The notes: a model not told the origin generated them from the letters alone. Counted from the stretch's first letter, positions 25,061 to 34,056 are shown. The stretch: DNA of 64,000 nucleotides from an uncultured Acetatifactor sp. (GCA_910578215.1 CAJTPH010000012.1:26207-90206), one strand, 5' to 3'. Numbers and translations: made by a program.

Positions 25061-25329
25061 ATTGCTTTTTATGGGCAATGATACAGGCGGCTGCAAGGCA
25101 GACAATCCGCGGACGCTGTGAGCTTCACATATATTTTAGAGACTTGCAGAAGCTTAGGGTATTATCCTGTAGAACGTAAATTAATTGACTATACCGATTT
25201 TGTTATGAAAATACTTGAAAGCACAGTATTTGTACAGTCTATTTGTTTTATTATGTTTTATTGGATAAGTGAAATAGTAAGAGGGAAACAGATAAAATCT
25301 TGACAGAAGTAAAAATGGGGAGGGAGAAT

Positions 25330-25809
25330 ATGAAAGGACCTGTTATTGACGAGACAAAATTGTCTGAGGTAAAGAGGATTATTTGCGACGCAGATTCACT
25401 TATGTCAGAAAATGATTGTGAGAGTGGCAGCGTTGTAAAAAATGAATTGGAGAAGCTGCAGACAAGACTCAGGGAGATTACCGGCAACCAACAAATTAAT
25501 ATTAAAGATTTTTGGCATTATGATGAGGCAGCAAGCTTGGAAACTGTGGCAAGATCTGCTCTTTTGAGTCCGCCGGAGAAAACGGATTTAACAGATGATC
25601 AGTTAAAAGAAATTGTTGTAAATATTCTTACACATAATGAAGCGGAGACAAATTGGTGGCTGCAATTTTTGGAGGTTAATACGGGTTTAAAGAACCTATC
25701 GGATTATATTTTTTATCCTGGTTTAATCGGGCTTGACGGAAATTCTTCCTTGGAACAAATTGCAGATAAAATTATTGAGGACAGAAATAGTTATGTCTTT
25801 GGACAATAG
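25330..25809 (+). CDS. Hypothetical protein between the kinase and regulator genes
   Basis: 159 residues from the ATG at 25330, which follows GGGGAGGGAG. It is acidic, soluble and helical, with conserved-looking tryptophans (IKDFWHYDEA, ETNWWLQFLE) and no recognised domain. Its place between a DegS-like kinase and a DegU-like regulator, with a structured element on each side, suggests an accessory role in that system. The function is unknown. Confidence 0.7.
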   Translation: MKGPVIDETKLSEVKRIICDADSLMSENDCESGSVVKNELEKLQTRLREITGNQQINIKDFWHYDEAASLETVARSALLSPPEKTDLTDDQLKEIVVNILTHNEAETNWWLQFLEVNTGLKNLSDYIFYPGLIGLDGNSSLEQIADKIIEDRNSYVFGQ

Positions 25810-25890
25810 AAAGCAATATGCTAATAAGGTAATTTGTCATAAACAGTCTAAGTATATATGTTGGGTATAGATTTTAAATATTTTATTTTT

Positions 25891-26032
25891 GTGTACAATG
25901 AGCCAAGCGTCAGCGTTAGCATCCGTTAGGCGAATACCGCAAAGGTGAAATACCAAAGCGTCCTCTGGACATAGTGAGGATTGCTGCGCAGCAAGCTTGA
26001 TACTCTGCATCAAGCTGCGGGGTATTTGATTT
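25891..26032 (+). ncRNA. Structured RNA candidate, copy D (upstream of the DegU-like gene)
   Basis: It has P1 GCC/GGC, the block GAATACCGCAAAGGTGAAATACC, the hairpin GTCC-TCT-GGAC, the perfect palindrome TTGCTGCGCAGCAA, then GATACTC and GGGGTATTTGAT, whose GGTATTT can pair with the upstream AAATACC. It ends about 40 bases before the regulator start, just ahead of its GGGAGG. Confidence 0.62.
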
Positions 26033-26070
26033 AAGTTATATAGAAACAGATTTTTTATGAGGGAGGTATT

Positions 26071-26712
26071 ATGGCTATAAGGGTTATGTTGGCGGATGAT
26101 CATATTTTAATGAGAGAGGGGATCCGGCAGCTTCTTGAATTTGACGGTAGTATAGAGGTAGTAGGAGAGGCAAATGACGGTGAAGAATGTCTTGATATAT
26201 TGCAGATATTTAAACCTCAGGTATTGTTACTTGATATAAATATGCCTAAAAAAAATGGAATAGAGGTTCTGGAGGAAATAAAAAGAGAAAAGACGGATGT
26301 GAAGGTTTTAATTCTTACAGTGCATACGGAGATAGAATATTTGATTAAGGCGCTTGATATTGGCGTGGACGGATTTATTCTAAAGGACTCAGAATCGGCG
26401 GAATTAAAACGTGCAATTGTAGCAATTGTCAATGGGGAGAAATATATTCAGCCTAAACTGATTCCCGCTTTAAATAACAGATTGATTGCGAAGGATGTAG
26501 ATAAGGACAAGATTGCTTCTTTGACAAACCGCGAATTGGAAGTATTGATTCAGGTTGCTAACGGATTATTTAATAAGGAAATTGCAACTTCACTTAATAT
26601 CAGTGAAAGAACGGTTAAAAATCACATATCAAATATTTTTAAAAAGATTGATGTTTCTGACAGAACGCAGGCAGCAGTGTTTGCAATAAAGAATGATATA
26701 ATAAAGCTGTAA
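26071..26712 (+). CDS. NarL/FixJ-type response regulator, DegU-like
   Basis: 213 residues. The receiver domain has the acidic pair D9-D10, phospho-acceptor D55 (LLLDINMP), and Thr and Lys switch residues in the LILTVH and LKDSES segments. The C-terminal LuxR helix-turn-helix reads LTNRELEVLIQVANGLFNKE followed by ISERTVKNHISNIFKK. GGGAGG lies before the ATG. It is the predicted partner of the kinase at 23644. It may control a regulon of its own, but targets cannot be read here. Confidence 0.9.
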   Translation: MAIRVMLADDHILMREGIRQLLEFDGSIEVVGEANDGEECLDILQIFKPQVLLLDINMPKKNGIEVLEEIKREKTDVKVLILTVHTEIEYLIKALDIGVDGFILKDSESAELKRAIVAIVNGEKYIQPKLIPALNNRLIAKDVDKDKIASLTNRELEVLIQVANGLFNKEIATSLNISERTVKNHISNIFKKIDVSDRTQAAVFAIKNDIIKL

Positions 26713-26855
26713 GTGATATTTTGCTTTTAAGACGAGCTTAGTTGTGATTTCCTCGGTATTGGTTTTCTGTATGTTATTAAGCTTTTTGTATGACAGTTAC
26801 GTTGTAAGTTAGGGCGGTTCAATATATAGTAGGGTAATTCGATTTTGATTTATAA

Positions 26856-26871
26856 TGTTTCACGTGAAACA
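26856..26871. promoter_or_regulatory. parS centromere site 1
   Basis: TGTTTCACGTGAAACA, a perfect 16 bp palindrome matching the ParB (Spo0J) binding consensus, 308 bases upstream of parA. Confidence 0.93.
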
Positions 26872-26902
26872 TTGAAAACTGTTTATATTGAACTCAAGAT
26901 GA

Positions 26903-26918
26903 TGTTTCACGTGAAACA
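26903..26918. promoter_or_regulatory. parS centromere site 2
   Basis: A second perfect TGTTTCACGTGAAACA, 47 bases (centre to centre) from site 1. Together they form a parS pair in the parA upstream region. Confidence 0.93.
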
Positions 26919-26944
26919 TTTAAGCCCTATATATTGTAAGGCAT

Positions 26945-26982
26945 TATGTGAAACATGATTTATCCTTACATGTGAAACATGT
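26945..26982. promoter_or_regulatory. Two degenerate parS half sites
   Basis: TATGTGAAACAT (26945-26956) and ACATGTGAAACATGT (26968-26982) each keep the GTGAAACA half of parS. The second is a different palindrome centred on the same half. They may be lower-affinity ParB sites or decayed copies. Confidence 0.55.
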
Positions 26983-27137
26983 TAAAAGACTAAAATTCCT
27001 TATTCGACAGAACTAGATATTGTGGTGTGTCAATAATCGCCATAATTTTATAGTACTAATGATAGATAACAGGGGTAAGAATTAATATAAATTTTTCTCA
27101 ATCCGTAAACTTTCATATAGCTATCTTGCAGAATTAG

Positions 27138-27146
27138 TGCTATAAT
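27138..27146 (+). promoter_or_regulatory. Extended -10 promoter for parAB
   Basis: TGCTATAAT at 27138-27146 matches the extended -10 (TGnTATAAT). It is 32 bases before the parA start, with AAGGAAAGG between them. No good -35 is present. Confidence 0.5.
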
Positions 27147-27178
27147 GAAAAAGCTAAACTAAGGAAAGGCGAAATACT

Positions 27179-27940
27179 ATGGGAAGAATTATAGCAATTG
27201 CTAATCAAAAGGGCGGTGTAGGAAAAACTACTACCTCCATCAATCTTTCTGCATGTCTTGCAGAAAAAGGCAAGAAGGTATTGGTAATCGATACAGACCC
27301 TCAAGGCAATACCACCAGCGGTTTTGGAATTGACAAGAATGAATTGGAAAATACAATATATGAACTGATATTGGGAGAGTGCTCTATAGGTGACTGTATT
27401 GTTAAGGATGTAATTAATAATGTTTCGGTTCTTCCCTCCAATGTGAATCTTGCCGCTGCAGAAATAGAATTGATTGGTGTGGAGAAAAAAGAATACATAT
27501 TAAAGAATGAAGTAGACTATGTGAAGGAAGAATATGATTTTATAATTATAGATTGTCCGCCTTCCCTGAATATGCTTACAATTAATTCGATGACTACGGC
27601 AGACAGCGTTCTTGTTCCCATTCAGTGTGAGTATTATGCGTTGGAGGGGTTGAGCCAGCTGATTCACACAATCAATCTGGTAAAGGAAAGACTGAATCCT
27701 GACCTGGATATGGACGGTGTAGTATTTACCATGTATGATTCCCGAACAAACCTTTCCATGCAGGTAGTGGACAACGTAAAACAAAATTTAAAGCAGAAGG
27801 TTTACAATACCTTGATTCCCAGAAATATCAGACTTGCGGAGGCGCCCAGCTACGGTATGCCCATCAGCAAATATGATCCGAAGTCCGCAGGTGCGGAAGC
27901 ATATAAGCAGCTGGCGGAAGAAGTTATAAATAACGTATAA
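27179..27940 (+). CDS. parA: Chromosome partitioning ATPase ParA (Soj)
   Basis: 253 residues with the deviant Walker A K11-GGVGKTT, the switch DTDPQGN and the Walker B-like IIIDCPPSLN. It ends with the KYDPKSAGAEAYKQLAEEV helix common to Soj proteins. It is the ATPase partner of ParB and organises and separates the origin region. parB starts 60 bases downstream. Confidence 0.97.
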   Translation: MGRIIAIANQKGGVGKTTTSINLSACLAEKGKKVLVIDTDPQGNTTSGFGIDKNELENTIYELILGECSIGDCIVKDVINNVSVLPSNVNLAAAEIELIGVEKKEYILKNEVDYVKEEYDFIIIDCPPSLNMLTINSMTTADSVLVPIQCEYYALEGLSQLIHTINLVKERLNPDLDMDGVVFTMYDSRTNLSMQVVDNVKQNLKQKVYNTLIPRNIRLAEAPSYGMPISKYDPKSAGAEAYKQLAEEVINNV

Positions 27941-28000
27941 AAGAAACGGAAGCAGGAGTATTAGCTTGCTTTTTGTAAGCAGCGCAGAAATGAGGAAAAT

Positions 28001-28906
28001 ATGGCGGCAAAACAGTCGAGAGGATTAGGTAAGGGGCTTGACTCCCTGATACCCGATGCGGTGGGAGAGGCAAAAGTAAAAAAGGAGCCGGAGGCAGCAG
28101 CCCCTGTAAAAGAAGAAAAGGGCGAAGCGGAAACCATTGTAAAAATTACAATGGTAGAACCCAACAGAAAGCAGCCCAGAAAAAATTTTGACGAGGATGC
28201 CTTACAGGAGCTGTCGGATTCTATCAGACAGTTTGGGCTGATCCAGCCTATTCTTGTTCAGGACAGAAAAGACCATTATGAGATAATAGCCGGGGAGCGT
28301 CGCTGGAGAGCTGCTAAAATGGCAGGCTTAAAAGAAGTACCTGTAATTATCCGGGATTATACCGAGCAGGAAATTATGGAAATCTCACTGATTGAAAATA
28401 TTCAGAGAGAGGACCTGAATCCAATTGAAGAAGCCCAGGCATTTAAAAGGCTGTTGACGGAATTTAATTTAAAGCAGGACGAGGTTGCCGAGAGGGTGTC
28501 CAAAAGCCGTACCGCCGTGACTAACTCCATCCGTCTTCTGAAGCTGGATGACAGGGTGCAGCAGATGGTTATTGACGATATGATCAGTACCGGGCATGCC
28601 CGCGCGCTTCTTGCCGTAGATGACCATGAAGAACAGTATATGCTGGCACAGAAGATTTTTGATGAAAAGCTCAATGTGCGGGATGTAGAAAAGCTGGTTA
28701 AAAATCTTCATAAGCCGGTAAAACCGAAGAAGGAAGAAGATAAAACATTGGGCGCCATTTATCAGGATATTGAAAATAAGCTGAAGCAGAAGCTCAGTAC
28801 GAAGGTGATTGTTTCATCCAAGGGGGAAGGCGCAGGAAAAATTGAAATTGAATTTTATAATCATGAGGATTTGGACAGGTTATTGGATATGATAGGAAGT
28901 AATTAA
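28001..28906 (+). CDS. parB: Chromosome partitioning protein ParB (Spo0J)
   Basis: 301 residues. The N terminus SRGLGKGLDSLIPD is the ParA-stimulating peptide typical of Spo0J. The CTP-binding domain has GERRWRAAKMAG and ENIQREDLNPIEEA, followed by a helix-turn-helix (QDEVAERVSKSRTAVTNSIRLL) and a C-terminal dimerisation region. It loads at the parS sites just upstream and spreads as a clamp. Confidence 0.97.
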   Translation: MAAKQSRGLGKGLDSLIPDAVGEAKVKKEPEAAAPVKEEKGEAETIVKITMVEPNRKQPRKNFDEDALQELSDSIRQFGLIQPILVQDRKDHYEIIAGERRWRAAKMAGLKEVPVIIRDYTEQEIMEISLIENIQREDLNPIEEAQAFKRLLTEFNLKQDEVAERVSKSRTAVTNSIRLLKLDDRVQQMVIDDMISTGHARALLAVDDHEEQYMLAQKIFDEKLNVRDVEKLVKNLHKPVKPKKEEDKTLGAIYQDIENKLKQKLSTKVIVSSKGEGAGKIEIEFYNHEDLDRLLDMIGSN

Positions 28907-28939
28907 CGGATTGTTGTTACTAAGGAGTGTGGAAGACCA

Positions 28940-29485
28940 ATGAGTATACATGAAAGTATGAGTGTGCAGGCAAGTATATTCTTAAATAAAATAGGACTTG
29001 GATCTTTTGATATCGGCTATCTGCTCATTATTGTGGCAGGGCTGGCAGTCCTGGTATTGATTTTGATTGTTTTACTGATCGTACAGATCAGCAAGACCGG
29101 AAAACTGAAAAAGAGGCTGGATAAATTTTTTCTTGGAAAGGACGGTCTCAGCCTGGAGCAGGATTTAATAGGCTTGGTTGAGGATAACAAATTTTTAAGG
29201 AACAACGTAGATAAGAATAAGAGGGATATCAGAGACCTCTATAAGAGAATGGAGACCACATTTCAAAAGGTTGGTCTGGTGAAATATGACGCATTCAATC
29301 AGATGGGCGGTCAGTTGAGCTTTTGTTTGGCACTGTTGGATGAAAATAATAACGGATTTATCCTGAACTCTGTCCACAGTACGGAGGGCTGTTACTTTTA
29401 TTCAAAGGATGTAAAGAATGGTGAGTGCAGTCTTTCGCTTGGCACGGAGGAATCAGAAGCGTTGGGAATAGCCATGGGTCGTTGA
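28940..29485 (+). CDS. DUF4446 family membrane-anchored protein
   Basis: 181 residues. One transmembrane segment (residues about 28-52, LIIVAGLAVLVLILIVLLIV) is followed by a basic coiled coil and a globular domain with VGLVKYDAFNQMGGQLSFCLALLD and NGFILNSVHST. This matches DUF4446, which commonly follows parB in Clostridia. A TAAGGAG ribosome binding site precedes the ATG. Function unknown; the context suggests a chromosome or cell-envelope role. Confidence 0.85.
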   Translation: MSIHESMSVQASIFLNKIGLGSFDIGYLLIIVAGLAVLVLILIVLLIVQISKTGKLKKRLDKFFLGKDGLSLEQDLIGLVEDNKFLRNNVDKNKRDIRDLYKRMETTFQKVGLVKYDAFNQMGGQLSFCLALLDENNNGFILNSVHSTEGCYFYSKDVKNGECSLSLGTEESEALGIAMGR

Positions 29486-29518
29486 CCGTTTGTCGTTTAT
29501 TTTCGCGGAAGATGAGTC

Positions 29519-29572
29519 AAAATCCCGGATAATTTTATTCCGGGGATTTTGACCAATGCCGCCAGGGTCACT
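29519..29572 (+). ncRNA. Partial copy E of the structured RNA candidate
   Basis: A CAAAATCCCGG/CCGGGGATTTTG stem (P1-like, about 29518-29550) is followed by GACCAATGCCGCCAGGGTCA, which matches the conserved block of copy A in 17 of 20 positions. The downstream hairpins are absent. It lies just upstream of the HD-GYP gene. Confidence 0.45.
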
Positions 29573-29589
29573 TTCAACGGTATTCCTTT

Positions 29590-30690
29590 ATGCGTTGTAT
29601 GAGTGTGATTATTGATTTGTTGAGGGACAAGACGGATATGAGGCTGAAAAAAATAAGGGAATTAATCGGTGACGAAATTCTGGCAAGGGATATCATCACC
29701 AGTGATTATCAGGTTATTCTGCCTGAGGGGTCTGCAATTCGTAAAGAGTACATAGAAAAGCTGGGCGAGCTCAACATTCAAGAGGTTTATATCAGGGATG
29801 ATAAAAAAGAGGATAGTGGAATAGTTATTTTAAAATCCGGGGTCGAAAGGTCAATAAAGAAAACAGTAAGGGATATTTTGGAGAGGCATACCTATCAAAA
29901 TAATTTAGAGCTGGCGGAACTGAGCATTGCGGCGGACAGTATTATTTCTACTATTATTAAGGAAGAACATGTAATAGAAAAAGTATTCGACATAAAGGAA
30001 AGAAGCGCCGATATTTATGAACATTCCATCAGCATATGCTCTCTGGCAATCTTGACGGCACTGAAGCTTGGGATAGAAAATACGGTGATTCACGATATCG
30101 GCGTTGGCTGTCTTCTGCATGATATCGGGCTAAGATACATGGCGGTTGACTATTATAACCAGGATGTGGATACACTGAATAAGCATCAAAAATCAGAATA
30201 CAGAAAGCACCCCGTGTATGGCTATACCTCCTTAAAGAATGAAAACTGGATATCTGATCTGAGCAAAAACATTATTTTGTATCACCACGAGTGGCTGGAC
30301 GGTTCCGGTTTTCCCCTGCATATGAAAAAGATACCCTTTGAATGTCAGGTTGTTAATGTATGTGATATTTTTGACGAGAAGATCTGCGGAATTTCCTGTA
30401 AGAGAATGAAGGTATATGAAGCTGTAGAATTTTTAAAAAGCTTTAAAAATATTTTGTTTGATGGTAAAATAGTAGATGCTTTCTTAAGCTTTACGGCGGT
30501 ATACCCTGTAGGCAGCCATGTTATAACGAACGAGGGTGAGCTTGCGGTGGTGGTGTCACAGAATAAAGAATTTCATGACAGACCGGTTTTGCTTATTATA
30601 AAGGACAAAAACGGGAATGACGTGAAGGGTGAAGTGAAAAAGGATCTTGTGCAGGTCCATAATATTTTTATTGAAAGAGCTGTTGATTAG
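29590..30690 (+). CDS. HD-GYP domain protein, putative cyclic-di-GMP phosphodiesterase
   Basis: 366 residues from the ATG at 29590; ATGs at 29599 and 29638 are alternatives, and the last fits the usual family start and follows GAGGGA. The HD domain has H145, LLHDIG (H177-D178) and HHEWLDGSGFP, which stands for the HHE-DGxGYP part of HD-GYP with Phe for Tyr. Metal ligands appear present. The expected activity is cleavage of c-di-GMP, though some members act on other cyclic dinucleotides. It follows DUF4446 after 104 bases. Confidence 0.75.
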   Translation: MRCMSVIIDLLRDKTDMRLKKIRELIGDEILARDIITSDYQVILPEGSAIRKEYIEKLGELNIQEVYIRDDKKEDSGIVILKSGVERSIKKTVRDILERHTYQNNLELAELSIAADSIISTIIKEEHVIEKVFDIKERSADIYEHSISICSLAILTALKLGIENTVIHDIGVGCLLHDIGLRYMAVDYYNQDVDTLNKHQKSEYRKHPVYGYTSLKNENWISDLSKNIILYHHEWLDGSGFPLHMKKIPFECQVVNVCDIFDEKICGISCKRMKVYEAVEFLKSFKNILFDGKIVDAFLSFTAVYPVGSHVITNEGELAVVVSQNKEFHDRPVLLIIKDKNGNDVKGEVKKDLVQVHNIFIERAVD

Positions 30691-30825
30691 TAAGAATAAA
30701 TGAGTAAGAATAAGATTGATAATCCAATCTTTTATTACGAGCCTTGGGTGGCGCGCTGCCTGCCGCAAGCTCGTTATGCGCAAGCGGACCAATTTTTTAC
30801 AGACAGCGCAGAGAAGGAGTGAATG

Positions 30826-32115
30826 ATGATCGATATTAAATTTTTGAGGGAAAATCCCGAAATTGTGAAGGAAAATATTAAGAAAAAATTTCAGGACGAG
30901 AAGCTTCCCCTGGTGGACGAGGTAATCGATCTGGATGCCCGCAACAGAAAGGCAAAGCAGGAGGGCGACGACCTGCGCGCGCTGCGCAACAAGATCTCTA
31001 AGGAAATAGGCTCCTTAATGGCACAGGGAAAAAGGGAAGAAGCGGAAGCAAAGAAGGCGGAGGTTGCGGCAGGCGCCAAAAGGCTTGCAGAGCTGGAGAC
31101 GATAGAAGCGGAGCTTCAGGAAAGGATCACAAAAATTATGATGGTGATTCCCAATATAATCGACCCTTCCGTTCCCATCGGTAGGGATGACAGTGAAAAT
31201 GTAGAAATAAAAAAATACGGAGAGCCGGTAGAGCCTGATTTTGAGGTGCCCTACCACGCGGATATTATACAGCGTATCTGTGGTTTGGACAAGGATGCCG
31301 CAGGGCGTACCAGCGGAAACGGCTTCTATTATCTCATGGGTGAAGCCGCGAGAATTCATTCCGCAATGATAAGCTATGCCCGTGATTTTATGATCGATAA
31401 GGGATTTACCTATTGTATTCCCCCTTTTATGATTCGCAGCAATGTGGTGAATGGAGTCATGAGCTTTGCAGAAATGGAAGCCATGATGTACAAGATTGAG
31501 GGCGAGGATCTGTACCTGATAGGGACCTCCGAGCATTCTATGATAGGAAAGTTTCAGGGTGAGCTGGTGCAGGAGCGCGATCTTCCTATTACAATGACAT
31601 CTTATTCTCCCTGCTTCAGAAAGGAAGTAGGTTCCCATGGAATCGAGGAGAGGGGAGTGTACCGCGTACATCAGTTCGAGAAGCAGGAGATGGTAGTGCT
31701 CTGCAAGCCGGAGGATTCCATGGAATGGTATAATAAGATGTGGGCATACACTGTAGATTTTTTCCGCAGCCTGGATATTCCCGTGCGTACTCTGGAGTGC
31801 TGCAGCGGCGATCTGGCTGATTTGAAGGTGAAGTCCTGCGATGTGGAGGCATGGAGCCCCAGGCAGAAGAAGTACTTTGAGGTCGGTTCCTGTTCTACTC
31901 TTGGAGATGCACAGGCCAGACGCCTGGGAATCCGCACCAAGGGCGCCGACGGGACATATTATGTCCACACCCTGAATAATACGGTTCTGGCATCTCCCAG
32001 AGGATTGATAGCCTTCCTTGAAAACAACGTCAATGCCGACGGAAGCGTAAATATTCCTCAGGCCCTGCGTCCTTATATGGGAGGAAAAGAGAAAATACTT
32101 CCGGTTGAAAAGTAA
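30826..32115 (+). CDS. serS: Seryl-tRNA synthetase
   Basis: 429 residues from the ATG at 30826, seven bases after AAGGAG; the ATG at 30823 is too close. The N-terminal coiled-coil arm (residues about 30-100) binds tRNA-Ser. Class II motifs 2 (YSPCFRKEVGSHG) and 3 (SCSTLGDAQARRLGIR) are clear. It is complete and closely follows the HD-GYP gene. A T-box could be expected before serS in Firmicutes, but none was found here. Confidence 0.96.
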   Translation: MIDIKFLRENPEIVKENIKKKFQDEKLPLVDEVIDLDARNRKAKQEGDDLRALRNKISKEIGSLMAQGKREEAEAKKAEVAAGAKRLAELETIEAELQERITKIMMVIPNIIDPSVPIGRDDSENVEIKKYGEPVEPDFEVPYHADIIQRICGLDKDAAGRTSGNGFYYLMGEAARIHSAMISYARDFMIDKGFTYCIPPFMIRSNVVNGVMSFAEMEAMMYKIEGEDLYLIGTSEHSMIGKFQGELVQERDLPITMTSYSPCFRKEVGSHGIEERGVYRVHQFEKQEMVVLCKPEDSMEWYNKMWAYTVDFFRSLDIPVRTLECCSGDLADLKVKSCDVEAWSPRQKKYFEVGSCSTLGDAQARRLGIRTKGADGTYYVHTLNNTVLASPRGLIAFLENNVNADGSVNIPQALRPYMGGKEKILPVEK

Positions 32116-32243
32116 GACCTGTCATTTCATCGGCGGCAAAATTTTTGCATATTATAATCTGTGAAATATATGTATTTATCTTTGCAGGAGCCGTTTTGCC
32201 TGCATAGGAGCGTTTTACCTGACCGGGACGGGAAGGAGCTCCT

Positions 32244-32502
32244 ATGCAAAAAAGAAGCCGGTTTCAGCAGGACAATTTATCCATGCCACAGTTGAGAGCA
32301 TACAATACAGTGTAGGCTGAGTGTAAACGGGCAGCGTCCCCATGTGGTTTACCGTATTTACCGGGATCACTGTAAGGATATTATTTATCCTTTTAAGAGT
32401 GACAATATCCGGAGGAATCCGGAATCTGTGATTCTGCCCGGCGATGGGATCAGGATTTTTGCGGACCTCAGAAATTACAAGAGTTATTATGTGGATATTT
32501 AA
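32244..32502 (+). pseudogene. Small ORF broken by an apparent single-base frameshift
   Basis: GGGAAGGAG precedes an ATG at 32244 whose frame stops after 23 codons (MQKRSRFQQDNLSMPQLRAY). A second frame then runs without an ATG to the stop at 32502, giving protein-like sequence (PHVVYRIYRDHCKDIIYPF and ILPGDGIRIFADL). The total of 259 bases is one more than a multiple of three, as expected if one base was inserted near 32310. No family is recognised. Confidence 0.4.
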
Positions 32503-32579
32503 GGTATCCCTCAGGGAAAAATAGTAGATTATACGTAACAGGTCAGCGGAGAAACAGCCTGCATGATAGAGGAAAGAAG

Positions 32580-33479
32580 GTGAAATTTTTGCATAAATAT
32601 CTGAGAGCTATAGGTTTTAGTAAATTTCAGAGCCGGAAGAAGCTTCAGGAGCTTTTGGCTGACATAGTGATGAATGCTGAAAGGCGCAGCATTACAATGA
32701 ATCAGGATAATGTACTTTTGGGTGAATTTAGCAAAAACTTTGCCAAGGGCCTGGGGATTGCTGTCTGCGGGGAATTTGACGGCGAATCGGAGAGGTTTAC
32801 CATCGAGTATTATTATCCCTATCTGGAAGGCAGCGGCATTACCTCATACGACGATGTATCTGTGGAGCGCCACGCGGATAAGGATTCCTATGCGGGCGTC
32901 TGCGATGATGTCAAGGTAGGCATTTCCATGATTTTTTACCTTAAAAACAGAATTCCCTATATAAAAGCGCAGGCGGCAAACAAGCTGCCCATAAGAGGAA
33001 CTACCCTTACTCTGTCCGCGTTGTCGGTCAGCGGAACAATTCTGTTTCCCATTCAAAAGGACGAGGAACAGATAGAGCGCGTAAAGAGAGATTCGGCAAC
33101 AAGGAATACGCTGATGGCGGCGGCGAGAAGGGGAGACGAGGATGCCATTGAAACATTGACCCTGGAGGACATGGATATGTATACCGCCATTTCCAGGAGA
33201 ATTCAGAAGGAAGACGTTTTCAGCCTTGTGGATACGTATTTTATGCCGTATGGTGTGGAATGCGATCAGTATTCCGTCCTGGGTGAGATCGTCGGAATGC
33301 ACGCAATATATAACCAGATAACGGGCGAACAAATTTATATTTTAACAATTTGCAGTAATGAGTTGACATTTGACGTTTCTATTAATATAATAGACTTATA
33401 TGGAGAACCTCAGGTGGGCAGACGCTTCAAAGGAATCATCTGGCTGCAGGGGCACATTAATTTTCCCGAAGAAGCCTGA
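32580..33479 (+). CDS. DUF3881 family protein
   Basis: 299 residues from a GTG at 32580, preceded by GAGGAAAGAAG. The opening FLHKYLRAIGFSKF and the later TGEQIYILTICSNEL segment fit DUF3881, a soluble family largely restricted to Lachnospiraceae and relatives. No catalytic motif or membrane segment is visible. Function unknown. It stands alone before the tRNA-Arg gene. Confidence 0.8.
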   Translation: MKFLHKYLRAIGFSKFQSRKKLQELLADIVMNAERRSITMNQDNVLLGEFSKNFAKGLGIAVCGEFDGESERFTIEYYYPYLEGSGITSYDDVSVERHADKDSYAGVCDDVKVGISMIFYLKNRIPYIKAQAANKLPIRGTTLTLSALSVSGTILFPIQKDEEQIERVKRDSATRNTLMAAARRGDEDAIETLTLEDMDMYTAISRRIQKEDVFSLVDTYFMPYGVECDQYSVLGEIVGMHAIYNQITGEQIYILTICSNELTFDVSINIIDLYGEPQVGRRFKGIIWLQGHINFPEEA

Positions 33480-33510
33480 AGGTAAATTTGAATCTCCGTA
33501 TATTGTACAA

Positions 33511-33584
<74 letters not shown>

Positions 33585-33590
33585 TTAAAA

Positions 33591-33631
33591 AGCATTGAAA
33601 GCTCCATGGAGTTTTCAATGCTTTTTCTTTT
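33591..33631 (+). terminator. Rho-independent terminator after tRNA-Arg
   Basis: AGCATTGAAA/TTTCAATGCT stem extended by CTCC/GGAG, followed by TTTTTCTTTT. Confidence 0.85.
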
Positions 33632-33672
33632 GCCGTTCCTGCGTCAATATTTAAGTTCGTTACGAAAGGTAT

Positions 33673-33972
33673 TTACAGCAAATAATTATTTTCCCGGTTT
33701 GCAATCTGTAACGTTACTAATTTATAGGTTGCAAAGCCTCCTGTAACCAAGGGCTCCCTGTTGCAGATTGCTTCTGCTTCCTCACGGCTTTCGGTTTTCA
33801 GGATATACATGCCTGCCATTCCCGGATAGCCCTTGAATACGCCGCAGATCTCCAGCTTTCCCTCATCGTCCAGCCTTCTTATGTTTTCCACGTGTTCTTC
33901 AATTACCTTTTTTGTGACCTTATTATAGGTCTTGCTTTTCTCGATCATCATCATGTACATCAGTTGTTCCAT
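33673..33972 (-). CDS. YciI-family protein
   Basis: 99 residues. The fold has a ferredoxin-like pattern with MYMMMIEKS, then EHVENIRRLDDEGKLEICG, then GMYILKTESREEAEAICN and DPLV-like REPLVTGGFATYKL, the normal layout of YCII-related proteins. The catalytic His-Asp pair of the family is partly kept (H27; D of the second motif replaced by E). AGGAGGTCTCT lies upstream of the ATG. It may be a small hydrolase or a binding protein. Confidence 0.75.
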   Translation of the reverse strand: MEQLMYMMMIEKSKTYNKVTKKVIEEHVENIRRLDDEGKLEICGVFKGYPGMAGMYILKTESREEAEAICNREPLVTGGFATYKLVTLQIANRENNYLL

Positions 33973-34056
33973 ACAGAGACCTCCTTCATGAGTTGCGGTT
34001 GTGTTTTTGGGTTCCTAATATAGTTGTTTCCGGCTTTTGGCCGAAAGCGCTGAAAT

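Noticed and set aside
25118..25303. A 61-codon frame after structured element C
   Set aside because: It starts at a GTG with no ribosome binding site and has no family likeness.
30700..30822. T-box riboswitch before serS
   Set aside because: TTGGGTGGCGCGCTGCC resembles the T-box bulge sequence only loosely, the gap is too short, and no specifier stem can be drawn.
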